Source: an uncultured Sphingobium sp. (GTDB lineage Bacteria; Pseudomonadota; Alphaproteobacteria; Sphingomonadales; Sphingomonadaceae). Taken from it: a stretch of DNA of 6,407 bases. The stretch lies in assembly GCA_913773715.1 (NCBI GenBank), contig CAJYHD010000202.1, forward strand, positions 1-6,407. The letters are read 5' to 3'. Position 1 is the stretch's first letter, and every line of letters begins with the position of its first letter. The position numbers and the translations under genes were made by a program. Below the pieces are notes generated by a model. That model saw nothing but the letters and a program-made list of their open reading frames with translations, did no database searches and had not been told where the DNA came from. This document shows, in pieces, positions 1-6,215 of the stretch.

Positions 1-142
1 CGAAGAAGTCGCGCACCGCTGCCTGGTTGGTCAGATCCAGTTCGGCATGGGTGCGGGTGACGACGTCAACGCCGCGCTCCGCCAGCTTGCGGCTGATCGC
101 TCCGCCAACCATGCCGCGATGTCCTGCGACGTAGACGCGCAT
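1..142 (-). CDS. fcl: GDP-L-fucose synthase (partial, N-terminal 47 residues)
   Basis: This is the beginning of a GDP-L-fucose synthase (GDP-4-keto-6-deoxy-D-mannose 3,5-epimerase/4-reductase), a cytoplasmic NADPH-dependent enzyme of the extended short-chain dehydrogenase family. It makes GDP-L-fucose from the product of GDP-mannose 4,6-dehydratase. The visible protein begins [16 protein letters not shown], the family's typical N-terminus with the GxxGxxG nucleotide-binding loop at residues 7-13, and continues with [12 protein letters not shown] at about residues 30-41. The remainder (family length about 310-320) lies beyond base 1. The ATG is preceded by AGAGGA nine bases upstream, inside the 15-base gap after the dehydratase stop, so the two genes almost certainly form one operon. 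The family call rests on the N-terminus and the partner gene. The symbol wcaG is also used. Confidence 0.9.
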   Translation of the reverse strand, partial: MRVYVAGHRGMVGGAISRKLAERGVDVVTRTHAELDLTNQAAVRDFF

Positions 143-157
143 CGTGCTTATTCCTCT

Positions 158-1282
158 TCAGGACTCGAGCGAAACCGGGATTTCGTAGCCATGCTCCTTG
201 AGGAGCGCGTGACGCTTGGCGACCTTGAGGTCGGCCGCGACCATCTCCTCGCACATCTCCTGCACCGTGATTTCGGGCACCCAACCCAAGCGGTCCTTGG
301 CCTTGGTCGGATCACCCAGCAGGGTCTCGACCTCGGCGGGGCGGAAGTAGCGCGGGTCGATCCGCACCAGCACGTCGCCTACCTTGACCGCCGGCGCATC
401 GTCGCCGCTCACCGCATCGACCACGCCGATCTCGTCCACGCCTTCGCCCTCGAAGCGCAAGGTGATGCCCAGATGCGCCGCAGACCAAGTGATGAACTCT
501 CGCACGGAATACTGGACGCCGGTGGCGATCACGAAATCCTCGGCATGGTCCTGCTGCAGCATCATCCACTGCATGCGCACGTAATCCTTGGCATGGCCCC
601 AGTCGCGCAAAGAATCGATGTTGCCCATGTACAGGTTCGGCTCCAGCCCCTGCGCGATGTTGGCGAGGCCGCGAGTGATCTTGCGAGTCACAAAGGTCTC
701 GCCGCGGCGAGGGCTCTCGTGGTTGAACAGCACGCCGTTGCAGGCATACATGCCGTAGGCCTCGCGGTAATTCACCGTGATCCAGTAGGCGTAGAGCTTG
801 GCAACAGCGTAAGGCGAGCGCGGGTAGAACGGCGTTGTCTCGCGCTGCGGGATCTCCTGGACCAAGCCGTAAAGCTCCGAGGTCGAGGCCTGGTAGAACC
901 GGGTCTTTTTCTCCAGGCCGAGGAAGCGGATGGCCTCCAGCAAGCGCAGGGTACCGATGCCGTCGACGTCGGCGGTGTATTCCGGCGCCTCGAAGCTGAT
1001 CGCGACGTGGCTCTGCGCGCCGAGGTTATAGACCTCATCCGGTTGGATTTCCTGAATGATGCGCGTCAGGTTCGAAGTGTCGGACAAGTCGCCGTAATGC
1101 AGCTTCAGGTCCGGCGAGGGCGCGTGCGGGTCCTGATAGATATGGTCGATGCGCTGCGTGTTGAACAGCGAGGCGCGGCGTTTGATGCCATGCACTTCGT
1201 AGCCCTTCTCCAGCAGGAACTCGGCAAGATATGATCCGTCCTGGCCTGTCACGCCGGTGATGAGTGCTACCTTACCGCCCAA
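158..1282 (-). CDS. gmd: GDP-mannose 4,6-dehydratase
   Basis: A complete 374-residue GDP-mannose 4,6-dehydratase. It converts GDP-D-mannose to GDP-4-keto-6-deoxy-D-mannose in the cytoplasm, the first committed step to GDP-L-fucose and related 6-deoxyhexoses used in capsule, exopolysaccharide or O-antigen. The NADP-binding loop GVTGQDG is at residues 10-16. The catalytic set of the family is visible as TSELYG (T134, E136) and YAVAK (Y158, K162). The conserved stretches [18 protein letters not shown] (about 185-202) and [12 protein letters not shown] (about 224-235) are also present. Length is normal for the family. The start is TTG: an in-frame TGA lies five codons upstream, no ATG or GTG fits, and the N-terminal [16 protein letters not shown] aligns with the family. 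The fucose synthase gene follows after 15 bases. Coding strand and frame are unambiguous despite a 395-residue antisense open frame. Confidence 0.97.
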   Translation of the reverse strand: MGGKVALITGVTGQDGSYLAEFLLEKGYEVHGIKRRASLFNTQRIDHIYQDPHAPSPDLKLHYGDLSDTSNLTRIIQEIQPDEVYNLGAQSHVAISFEAPEYTADVDGIGTLRLLEAIRFLGLEKKTRFYQASTSELYGLVQEIPQRETTPFYPRSPYAVAKLYAYWITVNYREAYGMYACNGVLFNHESPRRGETFVTRKITRGLANIAQGLEPNLYMGNIDSLRDWGHAKDYVRMQWMMLQQDHAEDFVIATGVQYSVREFITWSAAHLGITLRFEGEGVDEIGVVDAVSGDDAPAVKVGDVLVRIDPRYFRPAEVETLLGDPTKAKDRLGWVPEITVQEMCEEMVAADLKVAKRHALLKEHGYEIPVSLES

Positions 1283-1291
1283 ATGCCTTGT

Positions 1292-1296
1292 TCCTC
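1292..1296 (-). promoter_or_regulatory. Ribosome binding site deciding the TTG start of gmd
   Basis: GAGGA on the minus strand, nine bases before TTG 1282-1280. The in-frame stop TGA (1297-1295) overlaps it, so the reading frame cannot start earlier, and a codon beginning at 1282 is the only one that keeps the nucleotide-binding loop. A rare TTG start may lower translation of this gene relative to the ATG-started fucose synthase. That effect is an inference. Confidence 0.7.
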
Positions 1297-1342
1297 ATAC
1301 GAAAATTGACACGACCAGTTTAATCCGAACAAGTCGCGAATG

Positions 1343-1360
1343 AAGGCCTTCTTCGGCCTT
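1343..1360. repeat. Inverted repeat upstream of gmd
   Basis: Perfect 6-base arms AAGGCC and GGCCTT around the spacer TTCTTC, 61 to 78 bases before the gmd start codon. No T-run follows on either strand, so it is not a classical terminator. It could be an operator or a leader hairpin for the gmd-fcl operon; function unknown. Confidence 0.4.
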
Positions 1361-1508
1361 AGCAAGTCTGTTAGCCGCGCAGTTGGCGAAAATTAGCGAG
1401 TAGCCCCCCTATCAAGATCTGCTGCGGTCCAATGCAGCTGCTTGGCAGCATCCTGTTCCTGACGCGCTTACGATGCGTTTCTGCCCAGGCCTTACCACCT
1501 TGCAGGAG

Positions 1509-1531
1509 CGTGTTCGCCTTCCTTGAACACG
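1509..1531. repeat. Inverted repeat CGTGTTC/GAACACG
   Basis: Perfect 7-base arms around a 9-base spacer in the gene-poor stretch. There is no T-run beside it and no adjacent gene start. It may be a protein-binding site or chance. Confidence 0.3.
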
Positions 1532-1814
1532 TAGCGCGCTCTGCCACTCCTGCCATCTCACCCGCAGCCTGTCGACGTTTCTAGACATACGATGAGGCTT
1601 TGTTGTACGCCTACTCAGGTTGAATTTTTAAACTTTGGAATGCTGCGCTTGTTCAACCCGTGACGATGTGCGCCGGCTTTGATCCTATCGTTATGACTTA
1701 GGCGCCTGCGTGAAGGTGTACACTGCGGTCACTGCACCAGCCTCGGTTTGGTGGCGAGCAGGTCAAAATCAAGAATTGGCCTTCTGGGTGCCATCGGGCT
1801 GACGGCGGACGCGG

Positions 1815-1997
1815 TCAGCGGATAGTCACCACCTTGACCTCAGCGGCGGCGGCGACACTCTTCCATTGACCGTCGCTCGTCCAGGCGGGCAGGTCGTCTC
1901 GACGCGCAAGCGCCAAGCAGACGCGATCGCCAAGCGACAACCCCGCTTCGGCCGTGACCGCGCGCCAGCGGCCGGCCAGTTGCGCCAGCGCCTTATC
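1815..1997 (-). pseudogene. VapC-type PIN-domain toxin, 3' fragment cut by a transposon
   Basis: The last 60 codons of a type II toxin of the VapC family (PIN-domain ribonuclease). The core GLSLGDRVCLALARR...LPAWTSDGQW...VKVVTIR is the usual C-terminal part of this family. The D in GDR and the D in TSDGQW are the third and fourth acidic metal-binding positions. About 70 to 80 N-terminal residues, including the first catalytic aspartate, are missing. Homology stops at base 1997, exactly where the 38-bp transposon inverted repeat begins. An open frame continues for 8 codons into the repeat and offers a TTG, but those residues come from the transposon end. Neither the 5' part of vapC nor a vapB antitoxin gene appears elsewhere in the window. 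An inactive remnant is by far the likeliest reading. Confidence 0.8.
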
Positions 1998-2035
1998 GGG
2001 GGCCGGTGAGAGGATGGTCAAAAACGTACGCTAAG
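1998..2035. repeat. Tn3-family terminal inverted repeat (tnpR-side end)
   Basis: A 38-base stretch that starts GGGGGCC and ends ACGTACGCTAAG. Tn3-family ends are 38 bp, begin with GGGG and characteristically finish in CTAAG or a close variant, so length and both ends fit. It abuts the point where vapC homology stops, which supports it independently. Insertion of this family duplicates 5 bp, so the target copy here would be 1993-1997 (TTATC). The opposite end of the element is not in the window, so the duplication cannot be confirmed. Confidence 0.85.
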
Positions 2036-2068
2036 GCACGGCAGATACGTGAGCGCTGGACAGTGGGA

Positions 2069-2899
2069 TCAGTAGACGACGCGGCTACGGGAGAACGCGG
2101 CGCGTGTGACGGTCAGGCTATCAAGCGATACCCGAACGCATATGTTGATCTGATCGCTGGAACCGAAAGGCTGAGCGAGACGAATATCATAGCAGCCCTT
2201 GTCCACCGTACCCCCGGTCACAAACTGACCGGTGCTCGGGTCGACCTGTTCCAAGCCTGTGATCTTCTCGACGCTCACGTCTTCGGCAAGGCCGCGGAGA
2301 TCGACCGCAGTGCCGCAAGGTTGATGTGCAAACAAATCGATCGCGCAGGTAATCCGGATCGGACCGCCCTTCATCATGCTGTCGTGAATCAGCGACACCG
2401 CAATGAAGGCGCGCTCCCCGTCGAGCGGGTCAAAGGCTGATACGAAATGCTTTGTGGTGGGCAGTATACGGCACCGGGCTTCGAAGTCAGAGAATTGCGC
2501 CGACATTGCAGCAACACCTGCCGGGCCATTACCGGTCCTCGTGCGGGTAAGTGCGCCAAGCCATCCGACGGTTGGCCGTTGGTTCAATCCGGTGACGGCA
2601 CCGCTTTTATCGAAACTGACGTCAATGGCAGTTGCGCGACAAAGGCCCAACCAGCCCGCCTCACTGCTTGCCGATGCTCGGGTGTAGAAGGTCAGCGTCG
2701 TAAGCGGTGGTGGTCCATTCGGGTGCGGCGCCGGAGGAGGGCAGAAGCCGACGCAGGCAGGCCAGCGTGGCCGATCCACATCCGTTACCACCGTTCCAGC
2801 TGCACCGAGAACACGCTGCGCCAGTTCAGGTATCGGCAACGATTGCGCCTCTTGCGGCGTGAGAGTCGCCACGGTGGCGAGAAACAAAGCAGCGATCAT
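2069..2899 (-). CDS. Transposon passenger protein, probably exported, function unknown
   Basis: A 276-residue protein I do not recognise. It starts MIAALFLATVATLTPQEAQS, a short hydrophobic stretch that could be a weak signal peptide, though it lacks the usual basic residues. A proline-rich segment CVGFCPPPAPHPNGPPP follows at about residues 49-65. Eight cysteines (49, 53, 87, 143, 185, 195, 236, 254), an even number, would suit disulfides in the periplasm. No membrane helix is evident after the N-terminus. The ATG overlaps the resolvase stop as ATGA, and no strong ribosome binding site precedes it, so translation is probably coupled to tnpR. An in-frame extension to 3052 lies inside tnpR in another frame and is rejected. 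The stop is 33 bases inside the transposon end, so this gene belongs to the element. Cargo is likely; a role in transposition is not excluded. Confidence 0.75.
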   Translation of the reverse strand: MIAALFLATVATLTPQEAQSLPIPELAQRVLGAAGTVVTDVDRPRWPACVGFCPPPAPHPNGPPPLTTLTFYTRASASSEAGWLGLCRATAIDVSFDKSGAVTGLNQRPTVGWLGALTRTRTGNGPAGVAAMSAQFSDFEARCRILPTTKHFVSAFDPLDGERAFIAVSLIHDSMMKGGPIRITCAIDLFAHQPCGTAVDLRGLAEDVSVEKITGLEQVDPSTGQFVTGGTVDKGCYDIRLAQPFGSSDQINICVRVSLDSLTVTRAAFSRSRVVY

Positions 2900-3573
2900 T
2901 TTGCGACCTGTTGTTCGTGCCGGCGAGTAGAGGCATCGACTGTCTGTGCCTGGCGCCGTTGCTGCAAGAGCTTTTCGCCGTCTGGCCTGATCTCGCCCTT
3001 GGGTGTGACGTGCCGGTAGAGCGTCTGGCGGGTGATGCCGAGTTCGGCGCATAGTTCGGCGACTTTCGTCTCCGGCTTGCCCATAGCCGCTTGGGCGAGC
3101 CGAAGCTTGGCGGGGGTCATCTTGAACGGTCGCCCGCCGTGCCGGCCACGTGCTCGGGCGGAGGCAAGACCGGCGCGGGTACGTTCGATGATCAACTCGC
3201 GCTCGAACTCGGCGAGGCCGGCGAAGATCGCAAATATTAGCCGACCGTTGGCGGTCGTAGTATCGATCGATGCGCCTTCGCCCGCCAGCACCTTGAGGCC
3301 AATGCCGCGCTTCGTCAGGTCGCCGACAGTGTTGACGAGGTGGCGCAGATCGCGCCCGAGCCGGTCGAGCTTCCAGATCACGAGCGTGTCGTCACGGCGT
3401 AGCGCTTTCAAGCAGGCGTCCAGCCCTGGCCGCTTGTCGAGCCGGCCCGACGCGGCGTCCTCATAAATATGCTCGGGATCGACGCCGGCCGCGACCAACG
3501 CATCACGCTGGAGGTCGTGGACCTGGCTGCCATCCGCCTTGGACACTCGCGCGTAACCAATCTGCGTTGTCAC
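2896..3573 (-). CDS. tnpR: Tn3-type serine resolvase
   Basis: A 225-residue small serine recombinase that should resolve transposition cointegrates at res. The catalytic serine is S11 in IGYARVSKADGSQ. The family's arginine motif is visible as WKLDRLGRDLRHLV (about 67-80), followed by GLAEFERELIIERTRAGL (about 119-136) on the long helix, GRHGGRPFKM (about 143-152) and a helix-turn-helix KVAELCAELGITRQTLYRH (about 170-188). The GTG at 3573-3571 is chosen because it starts directly before the conserved TTQIGYARVS. The open frame extends upstream to 4011, but that would run through the res region and into the opposite-strand tnpA. After PKGEIRPDGEKLLQQ there are about 20 extra polar residues, giving a protein longer than the roughly 185 of Tn3 or Tn21 resolvase. 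The stop overlaps the next gene by 4 bases. It appears intact. Confidence 0.95.
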   Translation of the reverse strand: MTTQIGYARVSKADGSQVHDLQRDALVAAGVDPEHIYEDAASGRLDKRPGLDACLKALRRDDTLVIWKLDRLGRDLRHLVNTVGDLTKRGIGLKVLAGEGASIDTTTANGRLIFAIFAGLAEFERELIIERTRAGLASARARGRHGGRPFKMTPAKLRLAQAAMGKPETKVAELCAELGITRQTLYRHVTPKGEIRPDGEKLLQQRRQAQTVDASTRRHEQQVAK

Positions 3574-3690
3574 ATATACGTCCGTCTGCGTGACGGAGCG
3601 GCATTGCCCGTCGATCGATCTCTCTAATGTCACATAACCCGTATTGTGGTCTATGCTCCGTGAACAGGGCCACTTGCCTGTTGCGTGACG
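3568..3690. promoter_or_regulatory. Candidate res site between tnpR and tnpA
   Basis: The roughly 125-base divergent region holds four half-sites of a YGTCAC motif: TGTCAC at 3568-3573 and 3628-3633, and the reverse form GTGACG at 3590-3595 and 3685-3690. The pair 3568/3595 spans exactly 28 bp, the size of a resolvase subsite, and covers the GTG start codon of tnpR, which would allow autorepression. TGTCACATA is repeated directly 60 bp apart, and TGCGTGACG is repeated at 3587 and 3682. The total of 123 bp matches the usual length of a three-subsite Tn3-type res. The exact crossover subsite is not identified. Confidence 0.65.
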
Positions 3691-3696
3691 AACAGG
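3663..3696 (+). promoter_or_regulatory. Symmetric triple repeat over the tnpA leader and ribosome binding site
   Basis: AACAGG (3663-3668), CCTGTT (3677-3682) and AACAGG (3691-3696) are separated by two 8-base spacers. The middle element can pair perfectly with either neighbour. The downstream pairing would bury the AGGA ribosome binding site (3694-3697) that lies just before the tnpA ATG at 3703. It could be an RNA switch limiting transposase synthesis or an array of protein-binding sites. The pattern is seen directly; the function is inferred. Confidence 0.45.
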
Positions 3697-3702
3697 AAGC
3701 CG

Positions 3703-5217
3703 ATGCCGTCCAGGACCATATTGTCGCCCGCACAGCGTAGCGCGATCTTTGATCCGCCTGCCGATCGGGCAACGATCGAACGGCTTTATACGCTCGGTCC
3801 CGATGACCTCGGACAGGTAGCGCGGCGCCGACGCGGACCGAACCGGCTCGGCTATGCGGTGCAGCTCTGCTACCTGCGTCATCCGGGAAGAAGCCTGCTG
3901 TCGGGTGAGACGGCGCCTGCCGCCATGCTGGCGCTGCTCGCCGACCAGATCGGTTGCCGCATCGAGGATTTCGCCGACTATTCCGCGCGATCGACGACGC
4001 TGCGCGAGCATCGCGCCGAGGTCGAAGCGTATCTTGGTCTGCGCTCCTTCGACCGGATCGACGTGCGATCAGTGCTGGCGCTGGGATTGGAGATTGCTAC
4101 CTCGACCGACCGGGGCGACGCGATCGTCGCAGGCATGGTCGATCGCCTGCGGCTCGACCGGATCGTGCTGCCCGCGGCATCGACGCTGGAACGGCTCGCC
4201 CTCATCGTGCGGGCGCAGGCACGCAAGGCCGCGCATGCCGTACTGATCCGCGACTGCTCAAGCGAACAGGAGACAGCGCTCGAACGCCTGACCGCATCCG
4301 ACGCCAAAGGCCGTACCCGACTCGGATGGATACGCGAATGGCCGGAAGCGCCATCGGCGTCGAACCTGAAGGGGATCGTCGAACGGCTCGACGCGGTGCG
4401 CGGCATCGGGATCGCAACCGATCGGGCACGACGTATCCATGCCGCCCGCTATGCCGTCATCGCCCGTACGGCCGGTATCGTCACCGCGCAGCACCTCCGG
4501 CGTCTCAAACGTCCGCGCCGGCTCGCCATGCTCGTCGCTTCCATGATCGAGATGGAAGCGGCGTTGACCGACGCCGCGCTGGTCATGGTGGAGAAGATGG
4601 TGGGCGCGCTGTTCCGCCGTGCCGACCGCACCCGGTCCGATCGGTTGCTCGGCCAGGCACGGATGCTGAAGGACACCGCGCGTTTCCATGCCCGGCTCGG
4701 TCGCCTGCTGGTCGATGCCCGAGCGAGCGGGCGCGATGCCTTCCGCACGATCGACGCGAAGATGGGCTGGGATCAGCTCGAACGCAGTATCCGTTTCGCC
4801 GAGGATCTCACCCGCTCGGCCGACGATGGATTGGAGGAGGTGGTCGAGCGTTATCCTGCCGTCCGTCGGTTCGCCCCGATGTTTCTCGCCGCCTTGACCT
4901 TCCGCACCGCGCGGTCGGGCGATCCGCTGCTCGGCGCGATCGACGTACTGCGCACGATGTATCGCGACGGTCGATCGGTCCTGCCAAAGCGGGTGCCGAC
5001 CAGCTTCATCAAGCCACGCTGGCGCAAGATCGTGCAGCCGGCGGAAGGGACGATCGACCAGCGCGCCTATGAGATCGCGGTGATCGTCCACCTGCGCGAA
5101 CGGCTCGGGTCGGGCAGCATCTGGGTGGACGGAAGTCGCGCCTATCGCATCACGCCGTCACCTTCAGCGCCTGCGCACGCGACGACAACGGCACGCCCGG
5201 CGGCAGCGAGGCGATGA
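3703..5217 (+). pseudogene. tnpA: Tn3-family transposase, truncated after the N-terminal half
   Basis: The first 482 residues of a Tn3-family transposase, which is normally about 970-1000 residues. The start MPSRTILSPAQRSAIFDPP and the following RRRGPNRLGYAVQLCYLRHPGR (about 43-64) are typical of the family's N-terminal DNA-binding region (DUF4158). The last family residues are KPRWRKIV...SGSIWVDGSRAYR, ending at base 5148. A foreign 22-residue tail then runs to a TGA at 5215-5217. All three catalytic acidic residues of the DDE domain lie in the missing half, so the product cannot catalyse transposition. ATG 3703 is chosen over GTG 3685 because ACAGGAAG precedes it and family proteins begin close to this point. 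A truncated product could in principle still bind inverted repeats and interfere; this is speculation. There is no internal frameshift. Confidence 0.9.
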
Positions 5218-5524
5218 CATGCGCCGCCAGCTCGCGCGTGCCGACGTTCGCGGCGAAGGTGAGGATCGAGCCGTGGAAATCGATGTCGAGGTTCACCGTG
5301 CCCGGCGCCTGGCGAACGTCCACGCACGCAATCTCGGCGAATGGCCGGCGCTGCCGGCGGACGACCCGAAAGCGTATCGCGTCCGGCTCGATGACGAGGA
5401 GCGGAGAGGCGTTGTTCGCTGCGATGCCGTACCACCATGGCAGGCCACGCACCCCGGTGAAGGTGGCGAGTACCCCAGCCTGAATGCCGCCGATGTTGCC
5501 GAGGAAGCGAAGGGGTTCCAACAT
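5150..5524 (-). CDS. Unrecognised 124-residue protein
   Basis: I do not recognise this protein. Coding quality looks good: third positions are GC-rich, and the sequence has ordinary globular composition with alternating strands, for example PLLVIEPDAIRFRVVRRQRRPFAEIACVDVRQ and NLDIDFHGSILTFAANVG. A small beta-barrel such as a PH-like fold is conceivable but unproven. The N-terminal MLEPLRFLGNIGGIQAGVLATFTG is mildly hydrophobic. ATG 5524 is the only normal start in a frame that stays open for 23 codons upstream, and no standard ribosome binding site stands at the normal distance. The stop (5152-5150) falls within about two bases of the transposon break, so the natural C-terminus may have been lost and replaced by a stop created at the junction. 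Confidence 0.6.
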   Translation of the reverse strand: MLEPLRFLGNIGGIQAGVLATFTGVRGLPWWYGIAANNASPLLVIEPDAIRFRVVRRQRRPFAEIACVDVRQAPGTVNLDIDFHGSILTFAANVGTRELAAHVIASLPPGVPLSSRAQALKVTA

Positions 5525-5530
5525 GAACGA

Positions 5531-5544
5531 CTGCCAACTGGCAG
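5531..5544. repeat. Perfect inverted repeat just before the 5524 start codon
   Basis: CTGCCA and TGGCAG around a two-base centre, 7 to 20 bases upstream of the ATG at 5524 on the minus strand. AGAAGG lies immediately upstream of the repeat. If the repeat folded as a hairpin, it would bring AGAAGG to about six bases from the ATG, an otherwise missing ribosome binding site. It might equally be a repressor operator. Confidence 0.45.
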
Positions 5545-5729
5545 CCTTCTCGCGATAACAACTGGAGTGTCCGGTATTGCACCGCCAGGCGGTCTAGCAG
5601 CGTTTTCATCCACGTTAGCCGCCGCAACACAAGAATGCACAAACGCTGGAATTTAGAAGCAAAGCTGCCATGCTGATGTACAGGTCAAGGCCGAATGGTT
5701 GACACCGCGTCCTGCCTCAAGGTGGACGA

Positions 5730-5905
5730 CTACCGGCCGGAAGCGGCCTGGGTAAATCGATCAAAAGCATCTTCTTCATCGGACTCCTGCTCCCAGGAGG
5801 TGTGGATCGGCGTGAAAATGGCACGCTGCGCTGCTCGACTTGGGTGGTGTAAATCAGTGTTTGGGCGTCGGTGAGGCGAACCCGCGTGTAACTGTCGAGT
5901 TTCAT
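5730..5905 (-). pseudogene. Small ORF, probably frameshifted
   Basis: Starting at ATG 5905, the minus strand reads MKLDSYTRVRLTDAQTL and on to VEQRSVPF with GC-rich third positions typical of this genome. After a TTTT run near 5815-5820 this frame loses that character (SRRSTPPGSRSP). The neighbouring frame becomes protein-like from the same point: FTPIHTSWEQESDEEDAF then DRFTQAASGR, stop at 5732-5730. Joining the two gives a smooth protein of roughly 58 residues, so a one- or two-base indel in the T run is the likeliest reading. I do not recognise the family, and there is no strong ribosome binding site. Confidence 0.4.
5735..5748. repeat. Short GC-rich hairpin GGCCG-GAAG-CGGCC
   Basis: Perfect 5-base arms with a 4-base loop, overlapping the 3' end of the small minus-strand ORF. 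On the minus strand it is not followed by a T run, so a Rho-independent terminator is not supported. Confidence 0.3.
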
Positions 5906-6159
5906 GGCATCTCTGGCACGGCAATGGCACACTGCATGTCGACAAATGCCTGATTCTCTTGGATTTTTCAAAATAGATGGCACATGGGCGGCACACACCA
6001 CGACCACAGCATGCTACAAAGTATCTGTTTTTCAATAACTTAACAGCACCGGAAGGTGCGTATGGTGTACGACCCGAAACACGAATTTAAGAGTCGGAAA
6101 ATGAAGCTCTGAGAGGCCGAAAATGGGCTGATCAAGCTTTAAGGGGGTCCGAACTATCA

Positions 6160-6178
6160 TGCTGAGCGCAGCTCAGCA
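6160..6178. repeat. Perfect 8-base inverted repeat TGCTGAGC/GCTCAGCA
   Basis: Arms of 8 bases around a 3-base spacer (GCA), 133 bases before the ATG at 6311. It is strong enough to be an operator or a tight hairpin. No T run follows on either side, so it is not a standard terminator. Confidence 0.45.
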
Positions 6179-6215
6179 GGCAATCCTGCGTCCAGAGGCA
6201 AATCTGGCGCAATGC

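Larger units (their letters stand above)
1298..1814. other. Intergenic stretch without a convincing gene
   Basis: About 500 bases between the sugar-nucleotide operon and the vapC remnant. The only listed-length open frame (61 codons, minus, 1371-1556) has no recognisable motif or ribosome binding site and I do not call it. The stretch holds two perfect inverted repeats: AAGGCC/GGCCTT at 1343-1360 and CGTGTTC/GAACACG at 1509-1531. The gmd promoter should lie at its left end, but I see no good -35/-10 pair. A motif GAGGCTTTGTTG at 1594-1605 resembles the tip of IS5-family inverted repeats, without a partner. Decayed mobile DNA is possible but not shown. Confidence 0.6.
1998..5148. mobile_element. 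Truncated Tn3-family transposon (one end only)
   Basis: Replicative transposon of the Tn3 family with the order: inverted repeat, passenger gene, tnpR (minus), res-like region, tnpA (plus). Divergent tnpR and tnpA with res between them is one of the classical family arrangements. The left end is defined by a 38-bp repeat. At the right, TnpA homology stops after WVDGSRAYR at base 5148, so the catalytic half of tnpA and the right repeat are missing, and no second copy of the repeat is seen up to 6407. The remnant cannot supply its own transposase, and with one end it should be immobile even if transposase came from elsewhere. Confidence 0.9.

Noticed and set aside
47..1234. Plus-strand open frame of 395 codons, longer than gmd itself
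   Set aside because: It is the antisense shadow of gmd and fcl. The minus-strand protein has every GDP-mannose dehydratase motif, while this frame has only low-complexity His/Arg/Ala-rich sequence.
1371..1556. 61-codon minus-strand ORF
   Set aside because: No motif, poor codon character and no ribosome binding site; consistent with chance.
1798..1819. GCTGAC/GTCAGC inverted repeat at the vapC stop as a terminator
   Set aside because: The 10-base loop is long and no T run follows on the minus strand, so terminator function is not supported.
2006..2440. 144-codon plus-strand ORF beginning in the transposon end
   Set aside because: Antisense to the passenger gene with no recognisable features.
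2900..3052. N-terminal extension of the passenger protein to 3052
   Set aside because: These 51 codons overlap tnpR in another frame and are Arg-rich. ATG 2899 with the ATGA overlap and hydrophobic start is more convincing.
3574..4011. N-terminal extension of the resolvase to 4011
   Set aside because: It would cross the res region and the 5' part of tnpA. Serine resolvases begin immediately before the IGYARVS motif.
3954..5072. Plus-strand open frame of 372 codons inside tnpA
   Set aside because: Arg-rich shadow in another frame of a high-GC gene; the frame from 3703 carries the Tn3 transposase homology.
4258..5091. Minus-strand open frame of 277 codons
   Set aside because: Antisense shadow of tnpA without motifs or ribosome binding site.
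6145..6182. GGGGGTCCG as the missing right-hand Tn3 inverted repeat
   Set aside because: The sequence does not end in CTAAG or match the 1998-2035 repeat, and it is far from the break in tnpA.
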